Assembly: GCA_031772625.1 (NCBI GenBank)
Contig: CM062816.1
Span: 833,070,071-833,134,070 of the forward strand
DNA length: 64,000 nucleotides
Origin: Pinus tabuliformis
Taxonomy: Eukaryota > Streptophyta > Pinopsida > Pinales > Pinaceae
Reading direction: 5' to 3'
Shown here: positions 22,168 to 32,741 of the stretch, piece after piece
How the letters are laid out: each line of letters begins with the position of its first letter
How positions within the stretch are numbered: position 1 is the stretch's first letter
Translations under genes and position numbers: made by a program
The notes under the pieces: model-generated
What the model was told of the DNA's origin: nothing
Database searches by the model: none
Seen by the model: only the letters and a program-made list of their open reading frames with translations

Positions 22168-23800
22168 TATGGTAATGGTTGACCTCCCAAAAGGACGAGA
22201 AATTCCAAGTATGAGGAAACTAATATTGTAGAAAAAAAAAGAATATTATCTTATTTTTGCTATTGCCTCTCCTTCGGATACTTTGGATCATTGGTTGATT
22301 GATAGTGGATCCTCAAGGCCCTTCACCGTCCCGTGAAAGGGATAGGGATTGTCACTCTTCACTTAAATCAAGGTCAAACTCTTCATTTACAAGAAGTATT
22401 GTATGTACCCGATTTGAAGAAGAACCTGGTGTCTATTTTTGCGATGGAAGATAAAGGCATCAAGGTAGTATTCATTGATGGAAATGTACGTATTTGGCAA
22501 AGAAACCCTAAAGATGCATTTACACATGGATTTAGGGTTGAAGGTCTGTATCAAGTTGGAGGAAGTCCTTTGCGAGCTATGACTTGTGATACTTCTTTTC
22601 AATGTAAATTATGGCACCGAAAATTTTCTCACCTTCATTACAAAGCCTTACTTGGGTAAGGAAGATGGTCATAGGTATGCCCGAATCGAACATAAATCAT
22701 GAAGGTCTTTGTCAAGGTTGTGTAGCTAGAAGCTTACAAGGGGACCATTCCCCTCAAGTGAAAGTCAAACTACTGACATTCTTTTGTTGTTCCATTTTGG
22801 TCTATCTGGTATGTTGCCCATAATAAATCATTAGGAGGATACTTATACTGTGCAATTTTTGTGGATGACTTCTCTGGTCTATCTGGTATGTTGCCCATAA
22901 ATCATTAGGAGGATACTTATACTGTGCAATTTTTGTGGATGACTTCTCTCGCAAAATGTGGATCTATTTAGAAGAAGAAGGACAGAGTGTTCAAATGGTT
23001 ATGTTCTTTCAAAGCCTTGGTTGAAAATCAAATAGGGAAGAAGATCAAAATATTGAGGACAGATAATGGAACTGAATATGAATCAAATGAATTCAATGAT
23101 TTTTGTAGAGAGGCTGGTATTAAGCAGGAGACCACCACTCCATACACTCCTGAGCAAAATGGAGTTTCTGAAAGGAAGAATTGAACAATCATAGAAGCCA
23201 CCCGTGCCATGCTTCAAGACCAAGGCCTACTGAAGTTCTAATGGGGAGAAGTTGCCAGTACTCTCGTATATGTTCAAAATAGGAGCCCGCATCAAGCATT
23301 GGATTTCAAGACACCCAAAGAAGTCTTCTCTAGTTAGAAAGCCGATGTTTCTCATTTTAGATTATTTGGTTGTCCCGTGTATTTTCATGTGCCTAAAGAG
23401 AAAGGAAACAAGTTAGAAGCATCCAGGAAGAAAGGAACATTTGTGCGCTACAATGAAACTTCAAAGGCATATAGAATCTTTGTGCTTGGTCAAAGAGAAG
23501 TGGAAATAAGCCATGATGTCACTTTCGATGAAGATTTTGCCCTTGGGAAAGCCAAAGATCTCCCTATACCAAGGAAGGACAATGATGATGTTGCAGGGAA
23601 GCATGATGAATCTTCGACAGATGAACCGATGCCTGATGTTGAAGGCCCGATGGATCCCATTGATCCACCACTTGTTTATCCCTCAACCTCAAGAAAAAAC
23701 CTTTGTGGCTCAAAGATACTCTTGAAGATGCTGAAAGACATATTGCTCCAAGAGGGACATTTCACGAAAGTAAGATGCCGAATAGGTATCAAGGGTACTT
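22168..23800 (+). pseudogene. Copia-1 protease/integrase region, broken
   Basis: DHWLIDSGSS-type protease sequence lies near 22290 (reading LDHWLIDSGSS). GAG-pre-integrase follows (LYVPDLKKNLVSIFAMEDKG, then LWHRKFSHLHYKAL). The integrase core includes LRTDNGTEYES, TPYTPEQNGVSERKN and FRLFGCPVYFHVPKE. A 74-77 bp tandem duplication (22799-22875 and 22876-22949) repeats the stretch ending VDDFS. Stops interrupt conserved sequence after SERKN and before WGEV. It is dead. Confidence 0.88.
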
Positions 23801-23814
23801 AGCTGCAGCCTACT

Positions 23815-26420
23815 ATGAGTACTATTTTTCAATCTAGGCCATGTACGTTCGAAGAAGCCGTGAAACACCAAGTATGGAAGGATGCAATGAAAGAGGAGTA
23901 CAAATCAATCGTGAAGAATGATCTCTGTGATGTGGTTCCTAGACCCAAGGATAAGTTTGTGGTCACTTCTAAATGGCTTTACAAAATCAAACATGGAGCT
24001 GATGGGATTGTTGAAAAATACAAGGCCAAGTTCGTTGCTCAAGGCTTCTCTCAGAAGGAAGGAGTGGACTATGATGAGATATTTGCACTGGTTTCCCAAT
24101 ATACTACTATCCGATCCATTATTGCCCTTGCTGCCACTTAAGGATGGCGCCTACACCAAATGGATGTGAAGACTGCTTTCTTGCATGGTTTGCTTAAGGA
24201 GGAAGTCTACATAGAACTACCTAAGGGGTTTGAAGTACAAGATCGAAGGACACACATGTGCAGGTTGAAGAAAACCCTCTATGGGTTGAAGCAAGCCCCT
24301 AGGGCTTGGTATGAGAGGATTGATAACTATCTTATAAAGCTAAGATTTACAAGGAGCGATGCTGATCCTAACCTATACTTCAAGGTTGAAAGGGACTTGC
24401 CTCTCATTTCGGTCCTTTATGTGGATGATCTCTTTTTGACGGGTGTAGACCCTCTTATTTATCAATGCAAGAGGGAGTTGGCTTTCGAGTTCAAGATGAA
24501 GGATTTGTTGAAGAGAATGGAGGGAAATGGTGTTTATTAATATTCTTCACACTTGATAACAATTTGTGATGCACTTTTAACATTTATCTTCTTCTTATTA
24601 GTGTGTGTGTTTAATCAAACTGCTACCAAAACAAAATAACAAGAAAACAAAGTTTGGCTCTTTGCCAGGGACAAAACCTCTCCACTCTTGAGAGAAAACC
24701 CTTGGTAAGTTTTCTCTTATTGAAGCTTCTTATTTGAACAACTGTCAAACCCTAGACCCTTGACTAGGATGTCCTCCAAGCATAAGTCAAATCCTTCCTC
24801 TTTCTGCACTATAGCTTCCGGCACATGGACCTCTTTCTTTCGACACTTTGCTCCTCAGCACTTCATCTTTCTTCTGCTGCTTGTCTAAGTTAGAATTTTT
24901 TCTTCTTAGGATAAACTCTAGAAAATTAGGGCTTCTTTACTTCGCTTTAGAGAGAACCTACTTTGCTTTAGAGAGAACCTTCTTCGCTTTCCTTAGGAGA
25001 CCTTGTAGACCTAGTTACACATCCGAATGAGGCTTCTAAATGTGCTGCCTTCAACTGCTGTCAAATCTGCAAAAAGTACACTGCTGAAATCTTCGCATGT
25101 GTGGACAGAAACCCTAAAACAATCCCCTTATCTTCACTGTCTTTTCCTTCCTTCTTCGCTGCCTTAGAAGGCTCCTTTTTATTGACTTCTGCTTCTATTC
25201 TCGACTAGTTTCTCGCTCCTTTTCTGCGCTGAAAGAGAGATATGATTGATGTTCAAATGAGGAGTGGACAACCTCTATAAATAGAGGTCTGTCCCTCCTT
25301 TTCAGGCCGACTTGACTGTTCATTAGGCCGACTTGACTGTTTCATCATAATTCATCTTTTATTCATTATTTGGCTGCTTGGAGACTTCGTTGAAGCTAGG
25401 AGAGGATTTGACTTGACTTGGAGGTGTTTTGATGACCTTGTACATTGACAGACATGATGTAACATGCCCTCAAAGGGTCTCATCATAATTACATTTTGAC
25501 TTTGACTCTCTCGAAGCACTTTAAAGTGTCCTTGACCTATTTTCAATGAGCAAGAAACTCATTGACAAAATATATAAAAATGATTTCTCTTTTCTTGAAT
25601 AAATACAAATATCAAAATTACATTTATGAAGACCTAGCCTAGTTACATTTTCTTCAACATGACTTAGGTCTGATGCCCTACATCCTAGGCATGGAGGTCT
25701 GGCAAAAGCCAGGTGAGATTTTTCTTTCTCAAGGAAAATACATTGTGAAGCTGCTCGAGAGATGTGGTATGGTGAATTGCAAGTCTGTGTCTACTTCGAT
25801 GGAAGTCAACTTCAAGAAGCTATGTAGAAGTGCTGCTGGGCTCGAATTGGCAAATCCTTTCGAATATAAACAACTTGTGGTGGCCTTGATGTTCTTGGTA
25901 AACTCCCATCCTGACATATGCGTCGCCATAAATACGTTGAGTCAATTTATGGTTGAGGCTCATTACATAGATTGGATTGCTGCTAATAATCTCTTGAGAT
26001 ATCTCCATGGCAGAATCAACTATGGACTGAGATAAATTGCCGGGAATTTGAGGCTACATGGATATACTGATGCTGACTGGGATGGCTGTGTGGTGTATTG
26101 TAAGAGCACATCTGGTTGTTGCTTCTCATTAGGGTTTGCTTCAGTTTTTTGGATGAGCAGGAAGTATAAATCAGTTGCTTTAAGCACTGCCGAGGCTGAA
26201 TACATTGCAACTAGTATGTCTTGTTGTGAAGATGTTTGGTTGAGGAAGCTCTTTAGTGAGGTATTTGAGCATGTGTTGGATACCACCATGATCTACTGGG
26301 ATATGTTGTAACGGGGACCAATAAAGCTCCATCATATCAAGGCTGATGAGTAGGTCACAGACATCCTCACAAAGTCCTTAGGGAAGGTCAAATTCTTAGC
26401 CTTTCGAGAGGGACTTGGGG
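23815..26420 (+). pseudogene. Copia-1 reverse transcriptase and RNase H, split by a solo LTR
   Basis: RT runs 23815-24505: WKDAMKEEYKSI, TSKWLYKIKHG, HQMDVKTAFLHG, LYGLKQAPRAWYERI and catalytic LYVDDLFLTG near 24420. It is cut at the codons for KMKDL, and continues at 25661 with DLGLMPYILGMEVW after the solo LTR. RNase H follows (YTDADWDG, STSGCCFSLG, ALSTAEAEYIA). A stop replaces Gln just before the VTDILTKSLG end. It encodes the polymerase that would copy Copia-1 RNA. It has several stops besides the insertion. Confidence 0.9.
24506..25659 (-). mobile_element. Solo LTR of the Copia-5 family, reverse orientation
   Basis: This 1154-bp insertion has TGTTGAAGAG at the left and TCTTCAACA at the right. 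The reverse complement begins TGTTGAAGAAAATGTAACTAGG, like the Copia-5 LTRs at 56566 and 61092. Flanks GGATT and TGACT each differ by one base from the likely target GGACT. A TATA-like TATAAATAG with palindromic surroundings lies near 25278. With no internal region, it is a solo LTR left by recombination. It interrupts the Copia-1 RT. Confidence 0.85.
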
Positions 26421-27142
26421 GCGCAGAAAGACCCTCCTATGAGGGTCCCACTTGAGTTGGACATTGAGCTTCGAGAGCTCCTAGGGGCTTGGGGTACTTC
26501 TTGGAGCTATGAGCGACCATAGGGTGAGTGATTCACCTTCCCCAATTGGTGCGTTGTGTATAGGGTGAGTTGTTCACTTTCCCTTGTGATACCCCATGAT
26601 GGTAGACATGTGTGTAGGGTGAGTGGTTCACCTTACCCTATGATTGCAGACACATGTATGTGGGGTGAGTGGTTCACCTTCCCCTACGATTGACATATGC
26701 ATAGGATTAATGGTTCACCTTCTCCTATGACATATGAGCAAGATGAGTGGTTCACCTTCTCCTGCTAATGCACTAGCATACATCGTACCCATGTAGTCTA
26801 GGACTCATGGGAAGTACCTCTCATCTGGCCAATGAGTTGGGAAATGTCAATAGGGACCATAGCACTATCGATGGATGCACCATGAACTGTCATACTCCTT
26901 ATGTTTATGATGCATGGTGTTCAACAACTTGATCTATGATCAATTGAGGTTCTACCTTTGCACTGGCTTTTGTCATTGGAGAGTGGTAAGGTCTTGTGAT
27001 TCACTCTCGATCAATTCTTCTTCATTATTACATCATGGTTCAACAAAGCAGATATGAGATGATAGAGATGGTACATGACGACATGATGACATGATGGTCG
27101 ATGATGCAGTGGCAGGTAGAATTCTCCTTAGTTGAGAGGGAG
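26421..27142 (+). repeat. Copia-1 3' non-coding region with hairpin minisatellite
   Basis: Between RNase H and the 3' LTR there is no gene. From about 26520 to 26765 the core GGGTGAGTGGTTCACCTTCC recurs roughly six times at 40-60 bp spacing. GGTGA and TCACC can pair, so each unit can form a small hairpin. A polypurine tract GTTGAGAGGGAG ends at 27142. Confidence 0.75.
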
Positions 27143-28227
27143 TATTAAAATTGGCAACTAGGGCCAAATTCCACCTTAGGACAACTCATTTGATGGAGAT
27201 GACGATTGCATTAAATTCCTCTTGCCGAGAGGACCAAATTGATATAAATATCATCTCATTTGGGCAAGCAGAAGTGTGATTTTGAATTTATGCTCACACA
27301 TGTGCAAATTGTCAAGGTTGGTCACATCATCATGTAGGCTCAGAAAGCCCAATGGATGTGTCACTTCACCCTCAACGACTTGTATAAAAACAAGTGACCT
27401 TTCGGCTCATTTGGCATCTTCTTCACTCACACATTCTCTCCTTGTTTCGTTGGTCTGTACTACATTGGGTATTCGTCTCTCACACGTGTGGATCAAGAAG
27501 GATGGATTTCAGACGCTGAATTACATGGCTGAAATTACAGAGTTGATTTCAGTTTGACCAACGTTGACCAATGTAGACCAACACCTTCTGGGCATCATTT
27601 GACTTCGATCTTTTGGGGATATTTTTGTCTCCGCAAGCCACATCTTTTGACACGAAAACTGAGTTTTTTTAGCACTTTGACCACATACTAAATTGCACGT
27701 TGACCGCAAATCTCAGGACAACAGTGTGACTGAGTTTGATTGTTGACTTTGTCACTCTTTTGGGCTGACTTTGACCTCCTGATCAGACTGAGTTTTACTG
27801 TGGAAGACTGAGCTGTTTTGAGGACATTCTATTACTGCTTTAACCAACGTTGATTTTCTGGTTAGGGCTGAAGTTTGACTGCAGAAATTGACAGGGCTGT
27901 TTTGACTTTGAATTGGGCAAGTCAATTTGACTTTTGTACTCTCTCTGCTGAACATTTTGATATAATAATAAGAAGAATTGATCAAAGGGTTTTCGGTTTT
28001 CTCCATCTTGGGGTTTTTCCCCGGCCTCCGCCAAATTTGGTGTCCTCTTGTCTTGACTTGTCTTCTGCATATTGTTTTATGTTCTATCTACTTCTACTGT
28101 TAATATGATTAATGGTTAATGTAATTGCTACTGGAAATCTAAATTGGAAATTTCTATTGGGCTGCTTAAGGAACATTGAAGTAATTGTGCTAAGCATAGA
28201 ACATACCATTGTTAACTGAATTTAACA
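27143..28227 (+). repeat. Copia-1 3' LTR
   Basis: This 1085-bp LTR aligns with 3772-3913 plus 19154-20074 and shows the empty site of Gypsy-1. It starts TATTAAAATTGG where the 5' copy starts TGTTATAATTGG, and ends CTGAATTTAACA. It contains TATAAAAAC near 27385. Confidence 0.93.
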
Positions 28228-28460
28228 CCCCCCAATCCTGAAATCCTAAAAATATGTTAAGTTTGCTAGATTTTGAGCGAGATTTGAAATTCTACTTTCT
28301 GCATATGAAATCCAATGAGTTCATAACCTCTCTCAAACATCTTGAGTAAATTAACGGTAATGTTAAAAATTTAAGGATGAAAATGAAAAATAAAGGAAAA
28401 TGTCACTTTTAATTTAAGAATTTAACATTACCATTAATTGCATAGCATTATTAGGGAAAT
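28228..28460 (+). repeat. Dispersed repeat DR, copy 2, right half
   Basis: This continues the copy interrupted at 3771: CCCCAATCCTGAAATC, TCTACTTTCTGCATATGAAATC, then a hairpin made of GGTAATGTTAAAAATTTAAG and AATTTAACATTACC, ending GCATAGCATTATTAGGG. The right end of the host MITE follows to 28711. Confidence 0.85.
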
Positions 28461-28711
28461 GTAGTGAAAACTAGTGTTCACCAGTCATAAGTCATTGCTT
28501 TTTTAAAAAGAAATTTGCATTGAAAGTGTCGTGGGCAACATTGTACAAAATCAGATGGTTTAGTACTGAACCGGTTGGTAAAATAAAAAAAGGCCAGTTC
28601 GGTATCGAAGCACAACCAAAACGATCTTGTTCGCCAATCTGGACAGGGTTTTCCCTTCAACTGGTCAGACAGACTGGTTTTGACTAGTTTGGTCTAGTTC
28701 TGATAACATTG

Positions 28712-29799
28712 CATTGTTAGGAATAAAAACCTAGGAAGTATCATAGCAGACCACGTTCAATGTCAGGAGCACATGAATACTTCACACAAGAGTGTTCACC
28801 ACAAGTTCTCTCAAAATGTGCCATTAATCCAATAGATCAACGGAGTACTCCACATGATGTGGTTCCATGTTTTCTTGGGTTTACAAAGAAATGCAAAGTG
28901 TTATAGCTCTAGCTAGGGTGCTCTCTACGAAATCCTTTGACCAAATTATTAAATTTTACAATATCCTTAGAAGGGTCGCGTCGTTAAATTGTGTGCAAGG
29001 AAGAGGATTTTGGACCACAATGCTTCTCCAAAAGAGGGTTCCCCTGATAGATGTGCAAATGGGTGGTTACGACTCCATAATGTGTCGAGACACAAAGATT
29101 AAGGGAGCACTCCACTAGATGAGAGAGTAAATTGTCCCCAAATACCATAGTCATGCAAAAAATAGAAATAGTTATGACACTCCATGAACCAAGATAAGAT
29201 AAAATATGTTAACATTATTTATGTTATAGATGACCACTAAAGTAGGTTAATGTGATTGTTAGGTGCTATGATGTCCACGTAAAGTGAAAGCACTAAATTC
29301 GCTTCTATATAGAAGCAAGATGCAAAAAGGAAAATAAGAGTCTAATCACGATCTTGGAATGGAAACTCCGAAGTTGGAGAGATGATCCAGGAGAGAGATG
29401 TACAAGGTGAGTGGATCTAGAATTTATGCTACCAATGGTAAAATCCTATCCTAGTACACTGGAACCATCTCTCCTAACATCCAAGGCCAAATGGATGAAG
29501 CCCAAAATAGATGTCTATTTGGAAGAAGAATTGGAATAGGAGTTGGATTGAGTGTTGTGCTATCCCTTGGAAGGAAGAGATTGTTTATGTGGTTTGGAAG
29601 ATATCATGTGGATATTGGTCTATTTGCTAATAGGAGGTCTATATTACTAATTCCGTTGTCGTCTCATGGAAGTAGAAATAGTTCTCTGAGTCCATGCTGA
29701 GTTGGGGTTAGGGACATGATCATTATCCATCTATTGCTTGATGCCTACAGTATATGGGAGCAATATAGAAAGAGAAGTGATTTGCTAGGGGAAGCTTGT
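28712..29799 (-). other. No clear gene; possibly 3' untranslated part of the RTE LINE
   Basis: About 1.1 kb has only short frames. Because the LINE C-terminus on the minus strand lies just above (29800-30063), this may be its 3' region, but I see no poly(A) or end repeat. Confidence 0.35.
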
Positions 29800-30063
29800 T
29801 TAGGATGTGGGTGTGCCTAGAGGATGAGAGAGTGGAGATGGAGGGCCTTTCACATATATAGGGCTATGCATCTTTGGTTAGGGAACTTAAATAAATTGCC
29901 AAGGGTCTAGAGATATTTGAAAAGACAATGGAACCTTCCTTGGATCTTGTAGTAAATTGGGAAGTGGAATATGATGTGTTGCTTTGTCTCAACCTCTTTG
30001 AAATGGTACAACTAGCATGTCTTGTCTAGTTAGTTAATCTAGTGGTTTTCCTTAATTTGCATT
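29800..30063 (-). pseudogene. C-terminal part of RTE-like LINE protein
   Basis: The minus-strand frame reads ETKQHIIFHFPIYYKIQGRF, then LGNLFKFPNQRCIALYM. This resembles the C-terminal region that follows the RT in plant RTE-clade LINE proteins. It is separated from the RT part (38469 and above) by Gypsy-2. The match is from memory of the family pattern, so confidence is moderate. Confidence 0.6.
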
Positions 30064-30289
30064 TGTGATATCCCTAAGAAAATTTTACGGTAGTAAACAA
30101 AGCATGCATAGCGAAAAATGCACAGAAAATTTTCCCGCAAATCAAAACAAGAAATAGAGCCAAAAACTGCGTTGCTGAGCCATTTTATTGATAAAACATG
30201 ATGTTACAATGGGTGCTTGGAAGGTATGCTCTTGGGCTTACCCAAGGCAAGGTAGCTAATCCTAAGTGATGAAAGTGAAGTCCCCCAAG

Positions 30290-31842
30290 TGTTGAAGAAT
30301 CTAGGGCAAGCACACTTAGGTTGATTCTTCGTTACATGATAACAATTTGTGAAGTGTTAATGCAACTTTTCTTAGCTTGATTGTTTACTTTATTATTAGC
30401 ATGTGTAATTTAACTTCATCAAACTGCTATCAAACAAAAGAGACAAGAACACAAATGGTTAGCTATATGCCAGGGCCAAAACCTCTCCCTCTTGGAGAGG
30501 AAAACCCATGCATAAAATTCTTCTTATAGAGATTCCATCGACGAATACCAAGACCATGACCCTTGACACAATTTGCCTCTCCAAGACCAAGCCGACAATC
30601 ATCTTCCTCGAGCACTGTTGAGATCATCATCTTGTTGTTCCCCCAGCTAGATCACTGTTGCACCATGATTGCTTCATTAGGATCTTCTTTACTGCTGTAG
30701 CCTTCATCGAGTTTGTGATATCATGTTGAGATACCAGGACCTTGACACTCTTCCTTTCTCATGTTGACTAGGCTGCTCCTTTTCATCACACTGAAACTAA
30801 GATCACTGATCTATTAGATCAATATATATAGCTGCTGTGATTACTGCTCTTTGTAGCATGTCAAGACTACATCATATTCAATCTGAGTGCTGTGGTAACC
30901 AATGAGACTGTATGTCTCTTCTCATAGGTCTGTCGAGGGTTTCTTCCATCATAGAAACTCATCGAGATAGTATAGATCATCCTCACTATTGCAATACATT
31001 ATGTCGAGGCTGCTACAGGTATGTCGAGGGTATTCTATTCATGGTGACTGCGTCCTCATGCCGAGAGTCATCACTTCACTTGAGTGCCCAGATCACAAGC
31101 TACCTGATCTACTCTGCTAGATCACACGCTGCCCGATCTATGCTGCCTGATCTACACTGCCAGATTCGAGGACATCACAGGTATGTCGAGATAGACATGT
31201 CGTACCTCAATGCGGATTTGACTACAACTATTGATTGCAGCTCCTTGACCTTGACTGCGGCTCCATCAACCCTTACTGCGGCTCCAACAACCTTGATTGC
31301 GGCTCCATTACCCTGATTGCGGCTCCATTACCCTGACTGCGGCTCCATTACCCTTGACTGCGGCTCCCTTATGCGAAGATCTCAGAGGTATATGCGAATT
31401 CTGTTCTATCCAATTGCGGATACCCCAATGGGGTATTTATAGTGGTTGGGCACTATATTTGAGTCGACATATAACCATGAACCGACATGACTCTAATTCA
31501 AGCCAACGTGTCATATATTATAATATTTATACATATTTAATTCATTTATTTGAGCCGAAATGATCTCTATTTAATATTTTTGCTTGTAGACTTCTATTGC
31601 TCGATCTTGAGGCTTTGATCTTGGTCTTGGAGGGCTGCTACACTTGATTAAGACTCAAGACATGATTCTTTGACATGGAAATAAATCCTAAAGACATCAA
31701 GAAGAAGTCTTTCATCTAATGACACTTCTTTCTCATGAAACCCATGCATCAAGATTACAAACATAATTTATTTTCTCTGATTACATCAAATACAAAGATC
31801 ATGTCATTATGAAGACCGAACCTAGTTACGCTTTCTTCAACA
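30290..31842 (-). mobile_element. Solo LTR, Copia-5-like family, perfect TSD
   Basis: This 1553-bp insertion starts TGTTGAAGAATC, ends CTTTCTTCAACA, and is flanked by perfect TSDs CCAAG (30285-30289 and 31843-31847). Its right end matches the 24506-25659 solo LTR (GACC-AACCTAGTTACG and TCTTCAACA), and the first 200 bp are also similar (TTGATAACAATTTGTG). The minus-strand TATA box is CACTATAAATACCCC near 31440. A minisatellite with CTGCGGCTCC cores covers 31240-31370. Confidence 0.92.
31240..31370. repeat. Minisatellite, GACTGCGGCTCCATTACCCT units
   Basis: About six imperfect units of 20-24 bp lie upstream of the minus-strand TATA box of the solo LTR in transcription order reversed, that is, within the transcribed/R-side part of the LTR. 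They are GC-richer than their surroundings. Confidence 0.8.
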
Positions 31843-32741
31843 CCAAGCGTATTGGCCGATCTTCCTTTGGATCTGCGCTGAAATGCCCAGAAAATGAGTT
31901 GCTGGTTGTGAAGAATCGCTGTTAGGGCTTCCTCCGATGCTTAGATAATTTTGAGAAATTAACCCCAGGTTCTCCGCCAAATACCCAGAAAAACCCACGA
32001 AGAAATTGGCCAAACGCTGATTCAGAAATTTCGGCTCAGTTTCCCTCAATGGCACTGCTGCTGGGTAATTTGACGCACCTGATAATCCTGCTGTTGAATG
32101 CCCCCAAAATGACTACAATCACCAACAAATCTCCTCCCTAGACTCCTCCACGAGTTTCAACCCAAAATTCCATTCTCTCCTCAACCCCCGTGTGTGACAC
32201 CTCCAAGGACTATGCAGTTCCTGTGCTGCTACTACTGGAACTTCCCCACACTCACACTTCGCTGCTCCTAGATTGAACTGGAAAGGATGAGACTCCCTCC
32301 TTGGACTGGCACACAAGTCCAACAGAGCAAGGGGTGAGATTTCGGCTTGGAAACCTCTTGTGTTCCACAACACCTGCAAACTTGGCTTCAGCTCAAGCGT
32401 GCTAGACTAAGAGAAAACTCAAATAATCATGAATGACCAAAAATGATTGCCTTCTCTTTTTGTCAAAGAGCCTCCCAAATGCCCATGTGGGCCCAACTTC
32501 GACTTTCCCCCACCAATCTCCCTCCAATGAGTGCGTGTTTCATTGTGGGCCGTATTTCTCTATGGATGGTCCCCACTTAGCACTAGCAACTCGATTTTTA
32601 CCCCCCTTCCTCAAAGGTTTGGGCTTCCCTTTATTCGTGTGGGACCTCTAAACCCACATTTCCTAAGTGCAAGTGCGAATTTATCCAAAATTGGGCAAAA
32701 TTGATATTTCCCCTTAGCAATATTGCTAAGTGGGAATATCA

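Larger units (their letters stand above)
3772..28227 (+). mobile_element. Copia-1: Ty1/Copia retrotransposon, heavily nested
   Basis: The 5' LTR starts TGTTATAATTGG (3772). It resumes after the Gypsy-1 insertion at 19154 and ends TTTAACA at 20074. The 3' LTR is 27143-28227. A primer-binding site TGGTATCAGAGCC follows at 20075, and a polypurine tract GTTGAGAGGGAG precedes the 3' LTR. Protein order is gag, protease/integrase, RT, RNase H, which is the Copia order. Flanks CCACT and CCCCC are poor TSDs, but the outside sequence on both sides is one DR copy, which confirms a single insertion. Later insertions are Gypsy-1 (in the 5' LTR), hAT-2 (before gag) and a solo LTR (in RT). All genes are broken. 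Confidence 0.92.
3201..28711. mobile_element. hAT-like MITE, split by Copia-1
   Basis: The left end CAATGTTATCAGAACCAGAC (3201-3220) is matched by the inverted right end at 28692-28711 with one mismatch. Candidate 8-bp TSDs are TATCATTA (3193-3200) and CATTGTTA (28712-28719), which agree at 5 of 8 bases, so the element is old. Without the Copia insertion it is about 1.05 kb and has no transposase. Both terminal regions are rich in ACTGGTT/CCGGTT motifs. Its interior contains dispersed repeat DR. hAT membership is inferred from TIR style and element size. Confidence 0.6.
30064..32741 (-). repeat. Gypsy-2 3' LTR, interrupted by a solo LTR
   Basis: The LTR occupies 30064-30289 and 31843-32741. 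It matches 37494-38468 across the junction CCCCCAAG-CGTATTGG, which is uninterrupted in the other LTR near 37715. It ends GTGGGAATATCA. Confidence 0.88.

Noticed and set aside
26520..26765. Regular short repeats that might suggest a CRISPR array
   Set aside because: Unit spacing is irregular, repeats are imperfect, and the location is a plant retrotransposon 3' region.
29491..29700. Plus-strand 69-codon frame (MDEAQNRCLFGRR)
   Set aside because: No family resemblance, and the region fits better as LINE-derived sequence on the other strand.
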